Below are positions 1-8,450 of a stretch of DNA of 64,000 bases, piece by piece (position 1 is the first letter of the stretch; each line of letters opens with the position of its first letter). Origin of the DNA: Rubritepida flocculans DSM 14296 (GTDB taxonomy: Bacteria; Pseudomonadota; Alphaproteobacteria; Acetobacterales; Acetobacteraceae); the NCBI RefSeq assembly GCF_000425365.1, contig NZ_AUDH01000007.1:62001-126000 (forward strand), read 5' to 3'. The position numbers and the translations under genes were made by a program. The notes under the pieces were generated by a model. It made no database searches and had not been told where the DNA came from. It saw only the letters and a list, made by a program, of their open reading frames with translations.

Positions 1-1476
1 GCCGCCTGCCGCGACGCCTCGCACCTGCTGCGCCCCGGCCACCTCGCGCAGCTCCGCAAGATCCTCGACGACCCCGAAGCCTCGGCCAATGACCGCTTCG
101 TGGCGCTCGACCTGCTGAAGAACGCCAACATCGCCGCCGGCGGCACCCTGCCCATGTGCCAGGACACGGGCACGGCCATCGTCTTCGGCAAGAAGGGCCA
201 GCGCGTCTGGGTCGAGGGCGACGAGGAGGAGGCGCTGAGCTACGGCGTGCATCGCACCTACACCGAGACGAACCTGCGCTACTCCATGATGGCGCCGCTC
301 ACCGTCTGGGAGGAGGCGAACACGGGCAACAACCTGCCCGTGCAGTTCGACATCATGGCCGCCCCCGGCGAGGCACATGCGGAGGAGTTCCACCTCATGT
401 TCGTGCTCAAGGGCGGCGGCAGCGCGAACAAGACCTTCCTCTACCAGCAGACGCGCGCGGTGCTCTCCAAGCCCAAGCTGCTCGCCTTCCTGGAGGAGAA
501 GATCAAGACGCTCGGCACCTCCGCCTGCCCGCCCTACCACCTCGCGGTGGTGATCGGCGGCACCAGCGCCGAGGCCACGCTGAAGGCCGTGAAGCTCGCG
601 AGCACGCGCTACCTCGACGCGCTGCCCACGACGGGCAGCAAGGCCGGCCACGCCATCCGCGACCCGGAGCTGGAGGCCGAGATCCACAAGCTCACGCAGA
701 ACCTCGGCATCGGGGCGCAGTTCGGGGGCAAGTATTTCTGCCACGACGTGCGCGTGATCCGCATGGCCCGGCACGGCGCCTCGCTGCCCATCGGCATCGG
801 CGTCTCCTGCTCGGCCGACCGGCAGATCAAGGCGAAGATCACGGCAGAGGGCGTGTTCCTCGAGGAGCTGGAGCACGAGCCCGCCCACTACCTGCCCGAC
901 CACACGGAGGAGATCGAGGGCGGGGAATGCGTGCAGATCGACCTCTCGCGGCCGATGAGCGAAATCCGCGCCACCCTCTCGAAATACCCGGTCAAGACGC
1001 GCGTGGCGTTGACCGGCACCATGGTGGTCGCGCGCGACATCGCCCACGCCAAGCTGCAGGAGCGGCTCGACCGCGGCGAGGGCCTGCCCGACTACATCAA
1101 GAACCACCCGGTCTATTACGCAGGCCCGGCCAAGACGCCCGAGGGCATGCCCACCGGCAGCTTCGGCCCCACCACGGCGGGGCGCATGGACAGCTATGTG
1201 GAGGCCTTCCAGCGCGCCGGCGGCAGCCTGGTCATGCTCGCCAAGGGCAACCGCTCACGCGCCGTGCGCGAGGCCTGTCGGAAATACGGCGGCTTCTACC
1301 TCGGCAGCGTCGGCGGCCCCGCAGCGCGCCTCGCGCAGGACTGCATCCGCAAGGTGGAGGTGCTCGAATACCCCGAGCTCGGCATGGAGGCGGTCTGGCG
1401 CATCGAGGTGGAGAACTTCCCCGCCTTCATCGTGATCGACGACAAGGGGAATGACTTCTACGAGGGGCTTGAGTAA
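1..1476 (+). CDS. Fumarate hydratase class I (5'-truncated by window)
   Basis: Iron-sulfur fumarase interconverting fumarate and L-malate in the TCA cycle (cytosol). The reading frame is open from base 1, so the true start lies outside the window; 491 codons are visible and the family is usually about 505-550 residues, so only some tens of residues are missing. Cysteine motifs typical of the 4Fe-4S cluster are seen in PMCQDTGTA (near base 155), [11 protein letters not shown] (near 735) and GVSCSADRQ (near 810). The C-terminal Fe-S hydro-lyase beta domain runs from about base 990 with [29 protein letters not shown] and KGNRSRAV. The GTG at 100 is internal, because clear family sequence precedes it. 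The next gene starts 12 bases downstream. Confidence 0.95.
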   Translation, partial: AACRDASHLLRPGHLAQLRKILDDPEASANDRFVALDLLKNANIAAGGTLPMCQDTGTAIVFGKKGQRVWVEGDEEEALSYGVHRTYTETNLRYSMMAPLTVWEEANTGNNLPVQFDIMAAPGEAHAEEFHLMFVLKGGGSANKTFLYQQTRAVLSKPKLLAFLEEKIKTLGTSACPPYHLAVVIGGTSAEATLKAVKLASTRYLDALPTTGSKAGHAIRDPELEAEIHKLTQNLGIGAQFGGKYFCHDVRVIRMARHGASLPIGIGVSCSADRQIKAKITAEGVFLEELEHEPAHYLPDHTEEIEGGECVQIDLSRPMSEIRATLSKYPVKTRVALTGTMVVARDIAHAKLQERLDRGEGLPDYIKNHPVYYAGPAKTPEGMPTGSFGPTTAGRMDSYVEAFQRAGGSLVMLAKGNRSRAVREACRKYGGFYLGSVGGPAARLAQDCIRKVEVLEYPELGMEAVWRIEVENFPAFIVIDDKGNDFYEGLE

Positions 1477-1488
1477 CAGAGGGGGCGC

Positions 1489-1722
1489 ATGTTCCCCCTC
1501 CCCGCCCGCTTCGCCCATCTCGTGCAGGGTTTCTTCCTGACCCTGTTCATGACCTGCATCGTCTCGGGCATCTCCACGCTCTGGGCGCTCGGCCCCTCGG
1601 CCGAGTTCCTGGCGCGCTGGCCGGTGGCCTGGGGCATCTCCTGGCTCATCGCCTTCCCCTCGGTGCTGGTGGTCCTGCCCATCGTGCGGCGGATCACCCA
1701 GCGCCTCGTCGCCCATCCCTGA
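1489..1722 (+). CDS. DUF2798 family small membrane protein
   Basis: A 77-residue protein with two predicted membrane helices (about residues 9-32 and 46-68) joined by a short loop, ending in a basic tail (RRITQRL). Length, the FxxTLFMTCIVSGISTL stretch and the second helix with its WLIAFPSVLVVLPIVRR run match the DUF2798 family, whose function is unknown. The ATG at 1489 lies 12 bases after the fumarase stop, within a purine-rich AGAGGGGGCGC stretch that can serve as ribosome binding site, so co-transcription with fumarase is likely. Location is probably the inner membrane. Confidence 0.8.
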   Translation: MFPLPARFAHLVQGFFLTLFMTCIVSGISTLWALGPSAEFLARWPVAWGISWLIAFPSVLVVLPIVRRITQRLVAHP

Positions 1723-1737
1723 GAAGGGAGGCCCGCC

Positions 1738-2136
1738 ATGGCCCGCCGCCTCATCAGCTCCGGCTCCGTCTTCGAGGAGCAGATCGGCTATTCCCGCGCC
1801 GTGGTGGACGGGGATTTCGTCTTCGTCTCCGGCACCACGGGCTACGACTACGCCACCATGTCCATCCCCGATTCCGTGGTGGAGCAGTGCGAGCAGGCCT
1901 TCCGCAACATCGAGGCCGCGCTGCGCGAGGCGGGGGCCAGCATGAACGACGTGGTGCGCGCCACCTTCATCGTGCCCAGCCGCGCCGACTGGGAGCCCTG
2001 CTGGCCCGTGATCCGGAAATATCTCGGCGCGGTGCGCCCCGCCTCCACCATGTTTCACGCCGACCTGCAGACCGACAGGATGCGCATCGAGATCGAAGTG
2101 ACGGCGCGGCTGCGCCGCCGCAGCGGGGAGCGCTGA
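1738..2136 (+). CDS. RidA family protein (YjgF/YER057c/UK114)
   Basis: A 132-residue single-domain RidA-superfamily protein. Family features seen are FVFVSGTTGYDY near residues 30-40, VEQCEQAFRNIEAAL in the middle helix and the late strand IEIEVTARL. Canonical RidA hydrolyses reactive enamine/imine intermediates; many paralogues have other or unknown substrates. The conserved late arginine/glutamate region is not a perfect match to archetypal RidA, so this may belong to a different Rid subgroup. It starts at ATG 1738 behind GAGAAGGGAGGC and is followed one base after its stop by a VOC gene, suggesting a small metabolic operon. A second RidA-family gene lies at 59775. Confidence 0.85.
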   Translation: MARRLISSGSVFEEQIGYSRAVVDGDFVFVSGTTGYDYATMSIPDSVVEQCEQAFRNIEAALREAGASMNDVVRATFIVPSRADWEPCWPVIRKYLGAVRPASTMFHADLQTDRMRIEIEVTARLRRRSGER

Positions 2137-2137
2137 G

Positions 2138-2536
2138 ATGCGCTTCGCGGTGGACCGGCTCGATCACCTCGTCCTCACCTGCAGGGACGTGGACATCAGC
2201 GCCGCCTGGTACCAGCGCGTGCTGGGCATGGAGCGCGAGGAGTTCGGCCCGCACCGGCGCACGGCGCTGCGCTTCGGCGGGCAGAAGATCAACCTCCGCC
2301 CCGTCGAGGCGACGCAGACGGAGTGGTTCTCCGGCCAGGCCGCGGCGCCCGGCGCGCAGGATCTCTGCTTCGTCGTCACCGTCAGCGCGCCGCAGGTGGT
2401 GGAGCACCTGCACCGCTGCGGCGTGACCCTGGAACTCGGCCCGGTGCCGAAGGAGGGGGCGCTCGGCCCCATCACCAGCGTCTATTGCCGCGACCCGGAC
2501 GGCAACCTCATCGAGATCGCGACCTACAGCGACTGA
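2138..2536 (+). CDS. VOC family protein (glyoxalase/dioxygenase fold)
   Basis: A 132-residue protein of the vicinal-oxygen-chelate fold. It opens with VDRLDHLVLTCRDVDISAAWYQRVLGM, the classic first beta-alpha-beta module whose His can ligate a metal, and closes with SVYCRDPDGNLIEIATYSD, the second module with its metal-binding glutamate in NLIEIA. The family includes glyoxalase I, extradiol dioxygenases and resistance proteins; substrate cannot be told. The ATG overlaps no gene but starts one base after the RidA stop, so translation is probably coupled. Soluble, cytoplasmic. Confidence 0.88.
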   Translation: MRFAVDRLDHLVLTCRDVDISAAWYQRVLGMEREEFGPHRRTALRFGGQKINLRPVEATQTEWFSGQAAAPGAQDLCFVVTVSAPQVVEHLHRCGVTLELGPVPKEGALGPITSVYCRDPDGNLIEIATYSD

Positions 2537-2544
2537 GGCCGCGC

Positions 2545-2772
2545 ATGCCGCGCCACCTGCGCAAGCGCAGCCTGAGGCTTGCGGGCCACGACACCTCACT
2601 CGCGCTGGAGCCCGCCTTCTGGGAGGTGCTGGAGGCGGAGGCGGCGCGCCGCGGCCTCTCGCTCGCCGCCCTGGTCGCGGAGCAGGACGCGGCGCGGGCC
2701 GAGACGGGCGAGCCGCTGGCCTCGCGGCTGCGCGTCTTCGCGCTCGGCTGCATCAGGACACCTCGCGGATGA
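2545..2772 (+). CDS. Ribbon-helix-helix domain protein
   Basis: A 75-residue basic protein starting at ATG 2545, 8 bases after the VOC stop. The sequence KRSLRLAGHDTSLALEPAFWEVLEAEAARRGLSLAALVAE resembles the ribbon-helix-helix family found across alphaproteobacteria (RHH_4 type): a short strand, an acidic first helix (FWEVLEAEA) and a second helix after RGLSL. Such proteins are thought to bind DNA as dimers; target unknown. Its last 20 bases overlap the end of the convergent DUF1194 gene, so no terminator separates the two. A longer reading frame extends upstream to 2323 but that part lies antisense to nothing and in the wrong frame of the VOC gene, so the ATG at 2545 is preferred. Confidence 0.8.
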   Translation: MPRHLRKRSLRLAGHDTSLALEPAFWEVLEAEAARRGLSLAALVAEQDAARAETGEPLASRLRVFALGCIRTPRG

Positions 2773-3433
2773 GCTTGGCGCGCAGGGCGCGGGCCAGGTC
2801 GCGCCGGCTCTCGGCCGTCATCACGAAGGCGCCGGGGCCGCCGATCACGTCGCGGCGGTAGTGCTCCTCCAGCGGCTCGCCCGCCCGCGTCACCTGCCCC
2901 GCCGCGGCGACGGCCAGCGCGTTCACCACCATGCCCCGCCGCACCACGATGTCGCGCGCGATGGGCGCGGGGCGCAGGCTGCGCATGTCCGGCCCGTCGC
3001 CCGAGACGTCGATGACGAGCTGCTCCGCGCTGAAGGGGCCCTCGCGCAGCAGGTGGCTCGCGTGGTGGATGGCGTCGCCGATGGCGTTCCAGGATTGCGG
3101 GGTGCGCGGCGCGGCCAGCAGCGCCTCGGCCACCGCCTGGGCGGACGCGTCGTCGCCGATCCGCATCCAGTCCACGATCACCTGGGAGCCGCCGGGGCTG
3201 CCCCACTCGATCACCGCCACCCCGATCGCGCCGCGCCGGCGGCTGCGGATGGCGGCGATCACCGAGGGGTGGGTCAGCGCCTCGGCATAGCCTTCGCGCT
3301 GGAGCAGGAACTCGTCCTGGTCGATGGAGCCCGAGGCGTCCATGGCCAGCACGAGCAGCGCGTCCAGCACCTCGCCCGCCGCGATAAGGGCGGGGGCGGC
3401 GAGCAGGGCGCGGCGGCTAACCGGCGATGGCAT
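2753..3433 (-). CDS. DUF1194 VWA-like protein, exported
   Basis: A 226-residue von Willebrand factor A-like protein of the DUF1194 family. A short signal-like N-terminus (SRRALLAAPALIAAGE) precedes the core strand ALLVLAMDASGSID, where Asp32, Ser34 and Ser36 form a MIDAS metal-binding motif. Further VWA features are SWNAIGDAIHHASHLL and VIDVSGDGPD. Family function is unknown; the fold suggests metal-dependent protein contacts in the periplasm. The ATG at 3433 overlaps the end of the upstream gamma-glutamyltransferase gene by 17 bases, implying one transcript. A second DUF1194 gene lies at 50730, in a quite different context. Confidence 0.85.
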   Translation of the reverse strand: MPSPVSRRALLAAPALIAAGEVLDALLVLAMDASGSIDQDEFLLQREGYAEALTHPSVIAAIRSRRRGAIGVAVIEWGSPGGSQVIVDWMRIGDDASAQAVAEALLAAPRTPQSWNAIGDAIHHASHLLREGPFSAEQLVIDVSGDGPDMRSLRPAPIARDIVVRRGMVVNALAVAAAGQVTRAGEPLEEHYRRDVIGGPGAFVMTAESRRDLARALRAKLIREVS

Positions 3434-5114
3434 GGGCGGGCCTCCGCGTGTCGGCCCCCGCGGCGACGAGGCCGCGTTCGGGCAGGGTGAGCACCGCCTC
3501 GACGCTGCCGGCGAGCCAAGTGCTCTCCGGCCACTCCACCACCCCGTGCCCCCGCCGCGCAAGCTCCGCGCGCACCGCGGCCGGCACCCGCGCCTCGATG
3601 GCGAGCCGCCCGGGGAAGGCCTCGAAGGGCGCGAAGGAGGAGGGGGCGGCGTAGCTGGCGAAGCGCGGCGCCTCGATCGCCTCCTGCAGCTCCATCCCGT
3701 GCTGGAACAGGTTGAGCAGCACCTGCAGCATGGCCTGGATCTGCACATCCCCGCCCGGGGTGCCGAAGGGCATCACGCCGCCCTCGCGCGTGACCAGGAT
3801 GGCCGGGTTGGGCGTCAGCCGCGGCCGCTTGCCGGGCGCGACGCCGTTGGGGTGGCGCGGGTCGGGCCGCGACTGGCAGCCGCGGTTGGAGGGGATGAGG
3901 CCGAGCCCCGGCACGACCGGCGCGTTCCAGGACCCGTCCGAGGGCGTGGCGCTGAAGGCGTTGCCGTGCCGGTCCACCACCGCGACATAGCTCGTGTCGG
4001 CCTCCACCTTGGGGATGGCGCGGGCACTCGGCCGCAGCGGCGCCGGCGCGGGGCCGAGCAGCGGCCCGGGAAGCGAGGGGTGGGCGCGGTCCATGCGGAT
4101 TTCGGCCGCGCGGGCGGCGATGTGCGCCTCGCCGAGCAGCGCCTCGAGCGGCACCTCCACGAAGGCCGGGTCGCCGAAATGGTATTCCCGGTCGGCCATG
4201 GCGGCCTTGAGGCATTCGGTCAGCAGGTGGATGTAGTCGGCGCTGTTGTGGGCATGGCCCGCGATGCCGGCGCGCTCGGCCAGCAGCAGCGCCTCGACCA
4301 GCGCGGGGCCCTGGCACCAGGGGCCGCAGGCGAGCAGCTCATGGCCGCGCCAGGGGCGCGAGACCACCGGCTCGATGCGCGAGCGGAAGCCGGCGAGATC
4401 ATCGCGCGAGAGCCAGCCGCCCTCCTGGCGCTGGAAGCGCACCATGGCCTCGGCGATGTCGCCCTCGTAGAAGGCGCGCCGCGCGGCGGCGAGGCCCGCG
4501 AGCCGCCCGCCCCGCGCCTCGGCCGCGCGCGCCTCGTCGCAGAGATAGGCGAGGGTGCGCGCGAGGTCCGCCTGCACGAAGCGCTCGCCCAGCGCCGGCA
4601 CGCAGCCGCCGGGCAGGAAGATGGCGGCGTTGCTCTCCCAGCGCGCGTAGTCGTCGCGGTGCGCCAGGATGCTCTCGCGCAGCAGGGGGAAGACCGCGAA
4701 GCCCTCGGCGGCCCAGCGCAGGGCGAAGCGCGCCACATCGGCGAAGCCCATGGTGCCGTGGCGCTCCAGCGCCGTGATCCAGGCGTCCGGCGCCGCGGGG
4801 ATCACGGTGCGCCGCACCCCGTCGGGGATCATGCCGCCATGCTCGCGCAGGAACACGTCGGGCGGCGTGGCGGCGGGCCAGTGGCCGAGCCCCGCGATGC
4901 TCTCCGCCCGCCCGTCGGCGAGGCGGATGAGGATGGGCGCCACCCCCGCGACGTTCACGAGATCGGGCTGCAGCACGCCGAGCGCGATGCCGGCCGCGCA
5001 GCCCGCATCCACCGCGTTGCCGCCCTCCTCCAGCACGGTCATGGCGGCGGTGGCGGCGAGGTAGTGCCCGGCCGCGACGGCGTGGCGGGGCCCGTAGAGG
5101 GTGTGGCGGCTCAC
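3417..5114 (-). CDS. Gamma-glutamyltransferase family protein
   Basis: A 565-residue Ntn-hydrolase of the gamma-glutamyltranspeptidase family, which cleaves gamma-glutamyl amide bonds (glutathione and related compounds) after self-processing into two chains. The large-chain part has EEGGNAVDAGCAAGIALGV (residues about 30-47). The expected autocleavage and nucleophile threonine is Thr374 in VEADTSYVAVVDRHGNAFS; downstream small-chain motifs are PSNRGCQSRPDP and FGTPGGDVQIQAM. Some canonical substrate-binding residues differ, so it may be an acylase-like relative rather than a true glutathione hydrolase. No clear signal peptide is seen. It starts with GTG 5114, four bases after the malonyl-CoA decarboxylase stop, and overlaps the DUF1194 gene at its end. 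Confidence 0.9.
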   Translation of the reverse strand: MSRHTLYGPRHAVAAGHYLAATAAMTVLEEGGNAVDAGCAAGIALGVLQPDLVNVAGVAPILIRLADGRAESIAGLGHWPAATPPDVFLREHGGMIPDGVRRTVIPAAPDAWITALERHGTMGFADVARFALRWAAEGFAVFPLLRESILAHRDDYARWESNAAIFLPGGCVPALGERFVQADLARTLAYLCDEARAAEARGGRLAGLAAARRAFYEGDIAEAMVRFQRQEGGWLSRDDLAGFRSRIEPVVSRPWRGHELLACGPWCQGPALVEALLLAERAGIAGHAHNSADYIHLLTECLKAAMADREYHFGDPAFVEVPLEALLGEAHIAARAAEIRMDRAHPSLPGPLLGPAPAPLRPSARAIPKVEADTSYVAVVDRHGNAFSATPSDGSWNAPVVPGLGLIPSNRGCQSRPDPRHPNGVAPGKRPRLTPNPAILVTREGGVMPFGTPGGDVQIQAMLQVLLNLFQHGMELQEAIEAPRFASYAAPSSFAPFEAFPGRLAIEARVPAAVRAELARRGHGVVEWPESTWLAGSVEAVLTLPERGLVAAGADTRRPAHAIAG

Positions 5115-5118
5115 GGAC

Positions 5119-6522
5119 TCACGCCTTCAGCAGCTTGCGCACGGCCGAGGAGGCGGCGCGCCGGCCCTCGCCCGCATAGGCCTCGTGGTTGTCCTCGATG
5201 AAGGCGGGATCATAGAGGTAGTTCACCATCAGCCCCGCGCTCTCGCGCATGCCCTTCTCGGAGGTGTCGGCCCGCCAGTTGATGCGCTCGATGCGCGCGC
5301 CGTTGGAGAGGTGGAAATGCGCCACCGGATCGGCCGCGCGCTTGCCGTCGCGCCCCGCCTCCACCGCCACCCAGCGCGCGCAGAGGCGGATCAGCACCGC
5401 CTCGAGCGGCTTGGGCCAGGCGGGGCCGCCGCGCCGCTCCAGCAGCAGGGCGAGGGCGGCGAGGCCCGAGACCTCGGGCGCGGCGCCGGCGGCGGCGCGC
5501 AGCGCCGCGCTCTCCTCGGCGGTGAGCAGCGCGGCGTCGCCCGCCTCCATGCGCTGATCGAGCCAGCGGCGGAAGCCGGGCACGGGCGAGAGGGTGGCGA
5601 AGCGGCGGATGTTCGGGAACTCCCGCCCCAGCTCCTCCACCACGCGCTTGATGAGGAAATTGCCGAAGGCGATGCCGTCCAGCCCGCGCTGGCAGTTGTT
5701 GATGGAGTAGAAGATGGCCGTGTCGGCCCGGGCGGGGTCCATCACCTCGGCCTTGGGGTCGAGCAGCGCCTGCACGCTGTCCGCCAGCCCCTGGGTGAGC
5801 GCGACCTCGACGAAGATCAGCGGCTCCTCCGGCATGCGGGGGTGGAAGAAGGCGTAGCAGCGGCGGTCGGAATCCAGGCGGTTCTTCAGATCCTCCCAGC
5901 TCTCGATGCGGTGCACCGCCTCGTAGCGGATCAGCTTCTCGAGCAGCGCGGCGGGCGAGTTCCAGTCGATGCGGCGCAGCTCGAGAAAGCCCACGTCGAA
6001 CCAGGCGGCCAGCAGGGATTTGAGATCGGCCTCCAGCGCGCGCAGCAGCGGGTCGCCCTCGGCGGCGCGCAGCAGCTCCTCGCGCAGCCCGACCAGCAGC
6101 TTCACCCCGTCGGGGATGGCGGCGAACTGCTGCAGCAGGCGCACGCGCGGCGCCTCCAGCGTGCGGCGCAGCCGCACCAGGGCCGCGGCGCGCGCCGCCG
6201 CATCCTGCGCCCCGCTCCAGGCGGCGATGGCGTCCTCCACCGCCTTGGGGTCGGCGTCGAAGGCGGCAAGGCTGCGCAGGAAGGCGATGCGCTCGGCGGG
6301 GGGCAGGTCGCGGTAGGCGGCGGCGAGGCGCGCGGCGCGGGCGCGGGCCGAGACCTCGCCCCCCCGCCCGTCCAGGCAGGCGCGCATCTGCGCGGCGAGG
6401 TCCAGTTCCTCCTCGGCCTCGCGCCAGGTGAGGCGCTGGGCCATCTCGCGCCAGACCTCGCCGAGGCTGCGGCGCGTGCGGTGCAAAAAGCCGTCGGCGA
6501 GGGCCGGGGCGGTGTCGGGCAT
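5119..6522 (-). CDS. Malonyl-CoA decarboxylase
   Basis: A 467-residue enzyme converting malonyl-CoA to acetyl-CoA and CO2. The N-terminal helical domain spans about residues 1-180; the C-terminal GNAT-like catalytic domain contains LIFVEVALTQGLADSVQALL, AIFYSINNCQRGLDGIAFGNFLIKRVVEEL (the Ser of YSIN corresponds to the catalytic serine of the human enzyme) and DPVAHFHLSNGARIERINW with the catalytic histidine. Length agrees with bacterial MatA-type proteins. The start ATG 6522 is preceded by GACGGAGACGCCC; the Shine-Dalgarno-like GGAG lies in the 3' arm of an inverted repeat (6527-6557). No matB or malonate transporter lies beside it. Confidence 0.93.
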   Translation of the reverse strand: MPDTAPALADGFLHRTRRSLGEVWREMAQRLTWREAEEELDLAAQMRACLDGRGGEVSARARAARLAAAYRDLPPAERIAFLRSLAAFDADPKAVEDAIAAWSGAQDAAARAAALVRLRRTLEAPRVRLLQQFAAIPDGVKLLVGLREELLRAAEGDPLLRALEADLKSLLAAWFDVGFLELRRIDWNSPAALLEKLIRYEAVHRIESWEDLKNRLDSDRRCYAFFHPRMPEEPLIFVEVALTQGLADSVQALLDPKAEVMDPARADTAIFYSINNCQRGLDGIAFGNFLIKRVVEELGREFPNIRRFATLSPVPGFRRWLDQRMEAGDAALLTAEESAALRAAAGAAPEVSGLAALALLLERRGGPAWPKPLEAVLIRLCARWVAVEAGRDGKRAADPVAHFHLSNGARIERINWRADTSEKGMRESAGLMVNYLYDPAFIEDNHEAYAGEGRRAASSAVRKLLKA

Positions 6523-6526
6523 GGGC

Positions 6527-6557
6527 GTCTCCGTCAGGCCCTCAGCCTAACGGAGAC
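6527..6557 (-). promoter_or_regulatory. Inverted repeat covering the Shine-Dalgarno of the malonyl-CoA decarboxylase gene
   Basis: Perfect 8-bp arms GTCTCCGT (6527-6534) and ACGGAGAC (6550-6557) with a 15-base loop. On the minus strand the proximal arm carries GGAG, 7-8 bases before the ATG at 6522. It may act as an operator or as an RNA hairpin that hides the ribosome binding site. Sequence fact; function inferred. Confidence 0.45.
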
Positions 6558-6598
6558 ACATGCCGAAACACAACGCGAGCCCTCGCCGCCCGCGCCTC

Positions 6599-7798
6599 TC
6601 AGTCGAACATGGAGCGGTTGCGCTCGCTGCGGGGGGCGGGGCGCGGCGGCGGGGGCGGCGGCGGCGCGAGGCGCAGCACCACATCCGCCCCCGGCGGCGG
6701 CAGCCCGCCCGAGACGAGGCGCGCGTAGGAGAGGCGCTCGTCCACCCGATAGACCTGGATGATGCCCGTCTCCCGCTCCACCCGGCCCAGGCTCTCGCGC
6801 GTGTGCGGGTCGAACATCTCCTCGCCGAGCTGCATGGCGCGGAAGCGCTGGCCCTGCTGCACCGTGACGCCGCCCTGGTTGATGATCAGCTCGTCGGGGT
6901 TGGTCATGGCGATGAGGCGCAGCGGATAGATGCTCTGCGTCACCTGCCGGCCCAGCTCCTCGCTCATGCGCGTGAGGATCTGGGTGAGGTTGCCCGCCGT
7001 GCCCGCATTGATCGTGCCCGCATGCAGCACCTGGCGCGTGGCGATCTCGATCACCTGGAAGTCGAGATCCCCGCGCGCGAACTGGCGCACGATGGTCTCG
7101 CCGGTGATGGTGATGTAGGTCTCCTGCCGCACCGCGCCCACATTGCGCATGCGGCCCACCACCACGTAGTCCGTGCCCAGCGCCTGCCCGATGCGCACGC
7201 GCTCGGCGATGGGCGCATCGGCGGCGAGCAGCGCCATCTCGCGGTCATAGGCGGCGTCGTTCGCGCGGTCGAGCACGGCGAAGCGGCGGGACTGGGTGAG
7301 GTAGGCCACCAGCCGGTCCCGCAACTGGGTGCCGAACTCGGTGCGCCGGCCCTGCTGGTCGCGGAACTCGGAGACGGCGATGCGCCGGCGCGTCGCCGCC
7401 TGGTCCTGGGTGGGGCGGAAGACGGCGACCTCGGCCTCGATCCGCACCACGGTGTTGGGCGGCTCCTGCCGCACCTCCAGCACGCGGTAGCTGCCGATCA
7501 GCCCGCCCGAGACGCGGGCGATCTCCTGCCGCAGGTTCTCGCTCACCACGAAGGTATCGGTGCGGTCGGTGACGATGAGGGCGAGGCTGCGCAGCGCCAC
7601 GTCGCGCGTGCCGACGATGGCGCCCGTCACCTGCTCCACGGCGGCGAGGAGCGCGGAGGTCAGCGCCTGGTCGCGCGTCGGGCCGCTGCCCTCGGCGGTG
7701 GTGACGACGAAGCGCGCCCCGCCCGCGCGCTCCTGCGCCGCGACGGGGCCCGCGCCCAGCGCCAGCAGCGCGAACGCGACGAGCAGCAGCCGGCGCAT
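6599..7798 (-). CDS. CsgG/HfaB-like exported protein
   Basis: A 399-residue secreted protein with a signal peptide (RRLLLVAFALLALGAGPVAAQ). The middle (about residues 150-270) contains RRRIAVSEFRDQ and RFAVLDRANDAAYDREMALLA followed by GQALGTDYVVVGRMRN, a pattern shared with CsgG/HfaB and LPP20-like periplasmic or outer-membrane assembly proteins. The C-terminus is proline-rich (PPPPPPPRPAP). There is no lipobox cysteine, unlike classical CsgG. The ATG at 7798 forms an ATGA overlap with the lpoB-like stop; GTG codons at 7804 and 7801 are also possible starts. It is last of a four-gene envelope operon, so a role in outer-membrane or peptidoglycan-linked assembly is inferred. Confidence 0.75.
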   Translation of the reverse strand: MRRLLLVAFALLALGAGPVAAQERAGGARFVVTTAEGSGPTRDQALTSALLAAVEQVTGAIVGTRDVALRSLALIVTDRTDTFVVSENLRQEIARVSGGLIGSYRVLEVRQEPPNTVVRIEAEVAVFRPTQDQAATRRRIAVSEFRDQQGRRTEFGTQLRDRLVAYLTQSRRFAVLDRANDAAYDREMALLAADAPIAERVRIGQALGTDYVVVGRMRNVGAVRQETYITITGETIVRQFARGDLDFQVIEIATRQVLHAGTINAGTAGNLTQILTRMSEELGRQVTQSIYPLRLIAMTNPDELIINQGGVTVQQGQRFRAMQLGEEMFDPHTRESLGRVERETGIIQVYRVDERLSYARLVSGGLPPPGADVVLRLAPPPPPPPRPAPRSERNRSMFD

Positions 7799-8433
7799 CA
7801 CCACATCACCGTCCGGCCGGAGCCGACGCGCGAGATCACCTCCTGCCCCTGCCAGAGCGCGATGCCGGTGCGGATGTTGGTCAGGTTGAGCTGGAAGACG
7901 TAGTCCACGCGCATCGCGCCCCCGTCCACGCGGGTGCTGCGCTGGATGATGTTGCCCGAGAGGCTGAGGTCGGGCGCGATCATCTGCCCGCGCGCGGCCA
8001 CGGTGCGCTGGTTGAACTCGCCCGACTGGCGGAGCTGGCGCGTCTGCATCGCGAGCGGATCGGCCGGGCCGTCGAGGCCCACCGCCGTGGTGGTGACCAC
8101 GCGGCCAGAGTTGTTCAGCTCCACCGAGACGAGCTGCGTCAGCTCATTGGTGTTGATGCGCAGCGTCGTGTCGTTGGTGATGCGGCTGATGGCCATGACG
8201 CGCGGCTGCCCGTCGGGCCGCGGCTGGAGGCGGCCGCTCTCGAGCATGGAGCGCACCAGCGCGCGCGCCGCCTCCTCGAAGTCGCGGTTGTCGAGGCCCA
8301 TGCCGATGGGCGTGCGGTCGTTGCGCGGGTCCACGCGCTGGGTCGCCATCTCGCCCGCCACGCAGGCGGGAAGGGCGAGCAGCGCCGCCCCCGCGAGCAG
8401 GGCGCGGCGGGCGGGGCGGGCGGTGTCGGTCAT
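7798..8433 (-). CDS. lpoB: LpoB-like penicillin-binding-protein activator lipoprotein
   Basis: A 211-residue lipoprotein: signal sequence RRALLAGAALLALPAC with lipobox LPAC and lipidated Cys24. The mature part contains DNRDFEEAARALVRSMLES, RVMAISRITNDTTLRINTNELTQ and LSLSGNIIQRSTRVDGG, matching the LpoB/YcfM family (COG3417). In enterobacteria LpoB reaches through peptidoglycan from the outer membrane to activate PBP1b. The neighbours YcfL-like (8451) and COG3014-like (8825) are the same set known to travel with lpoB-like genes in other bacteria, which supports the call; actual PBP partner here is unknown. The stop overlaps the next start (ATGA). Confidence 0.82.
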   Translation of the reverse strand: MTDTARPARRALLAGAALLALPACVAGEMATQRVDPRNDRTPIGMGLDNRDFEEAARALVRSMLESGRLQPRPDGQPRVMAISRITNDTTLRINTNELTQLVSVELNNSGRVVTTTAVGLDGPADPLAMQTRQLRQSGEFNQRTVAARGQMIAPDLSLSGNIIQRSTRVDGGAMRVDYVFQLNLTNIRTGIALWQGQEVISRVGSGRTVMW

Positions 8434-8450
8434 GCAGGCGGGCCTTTCGG

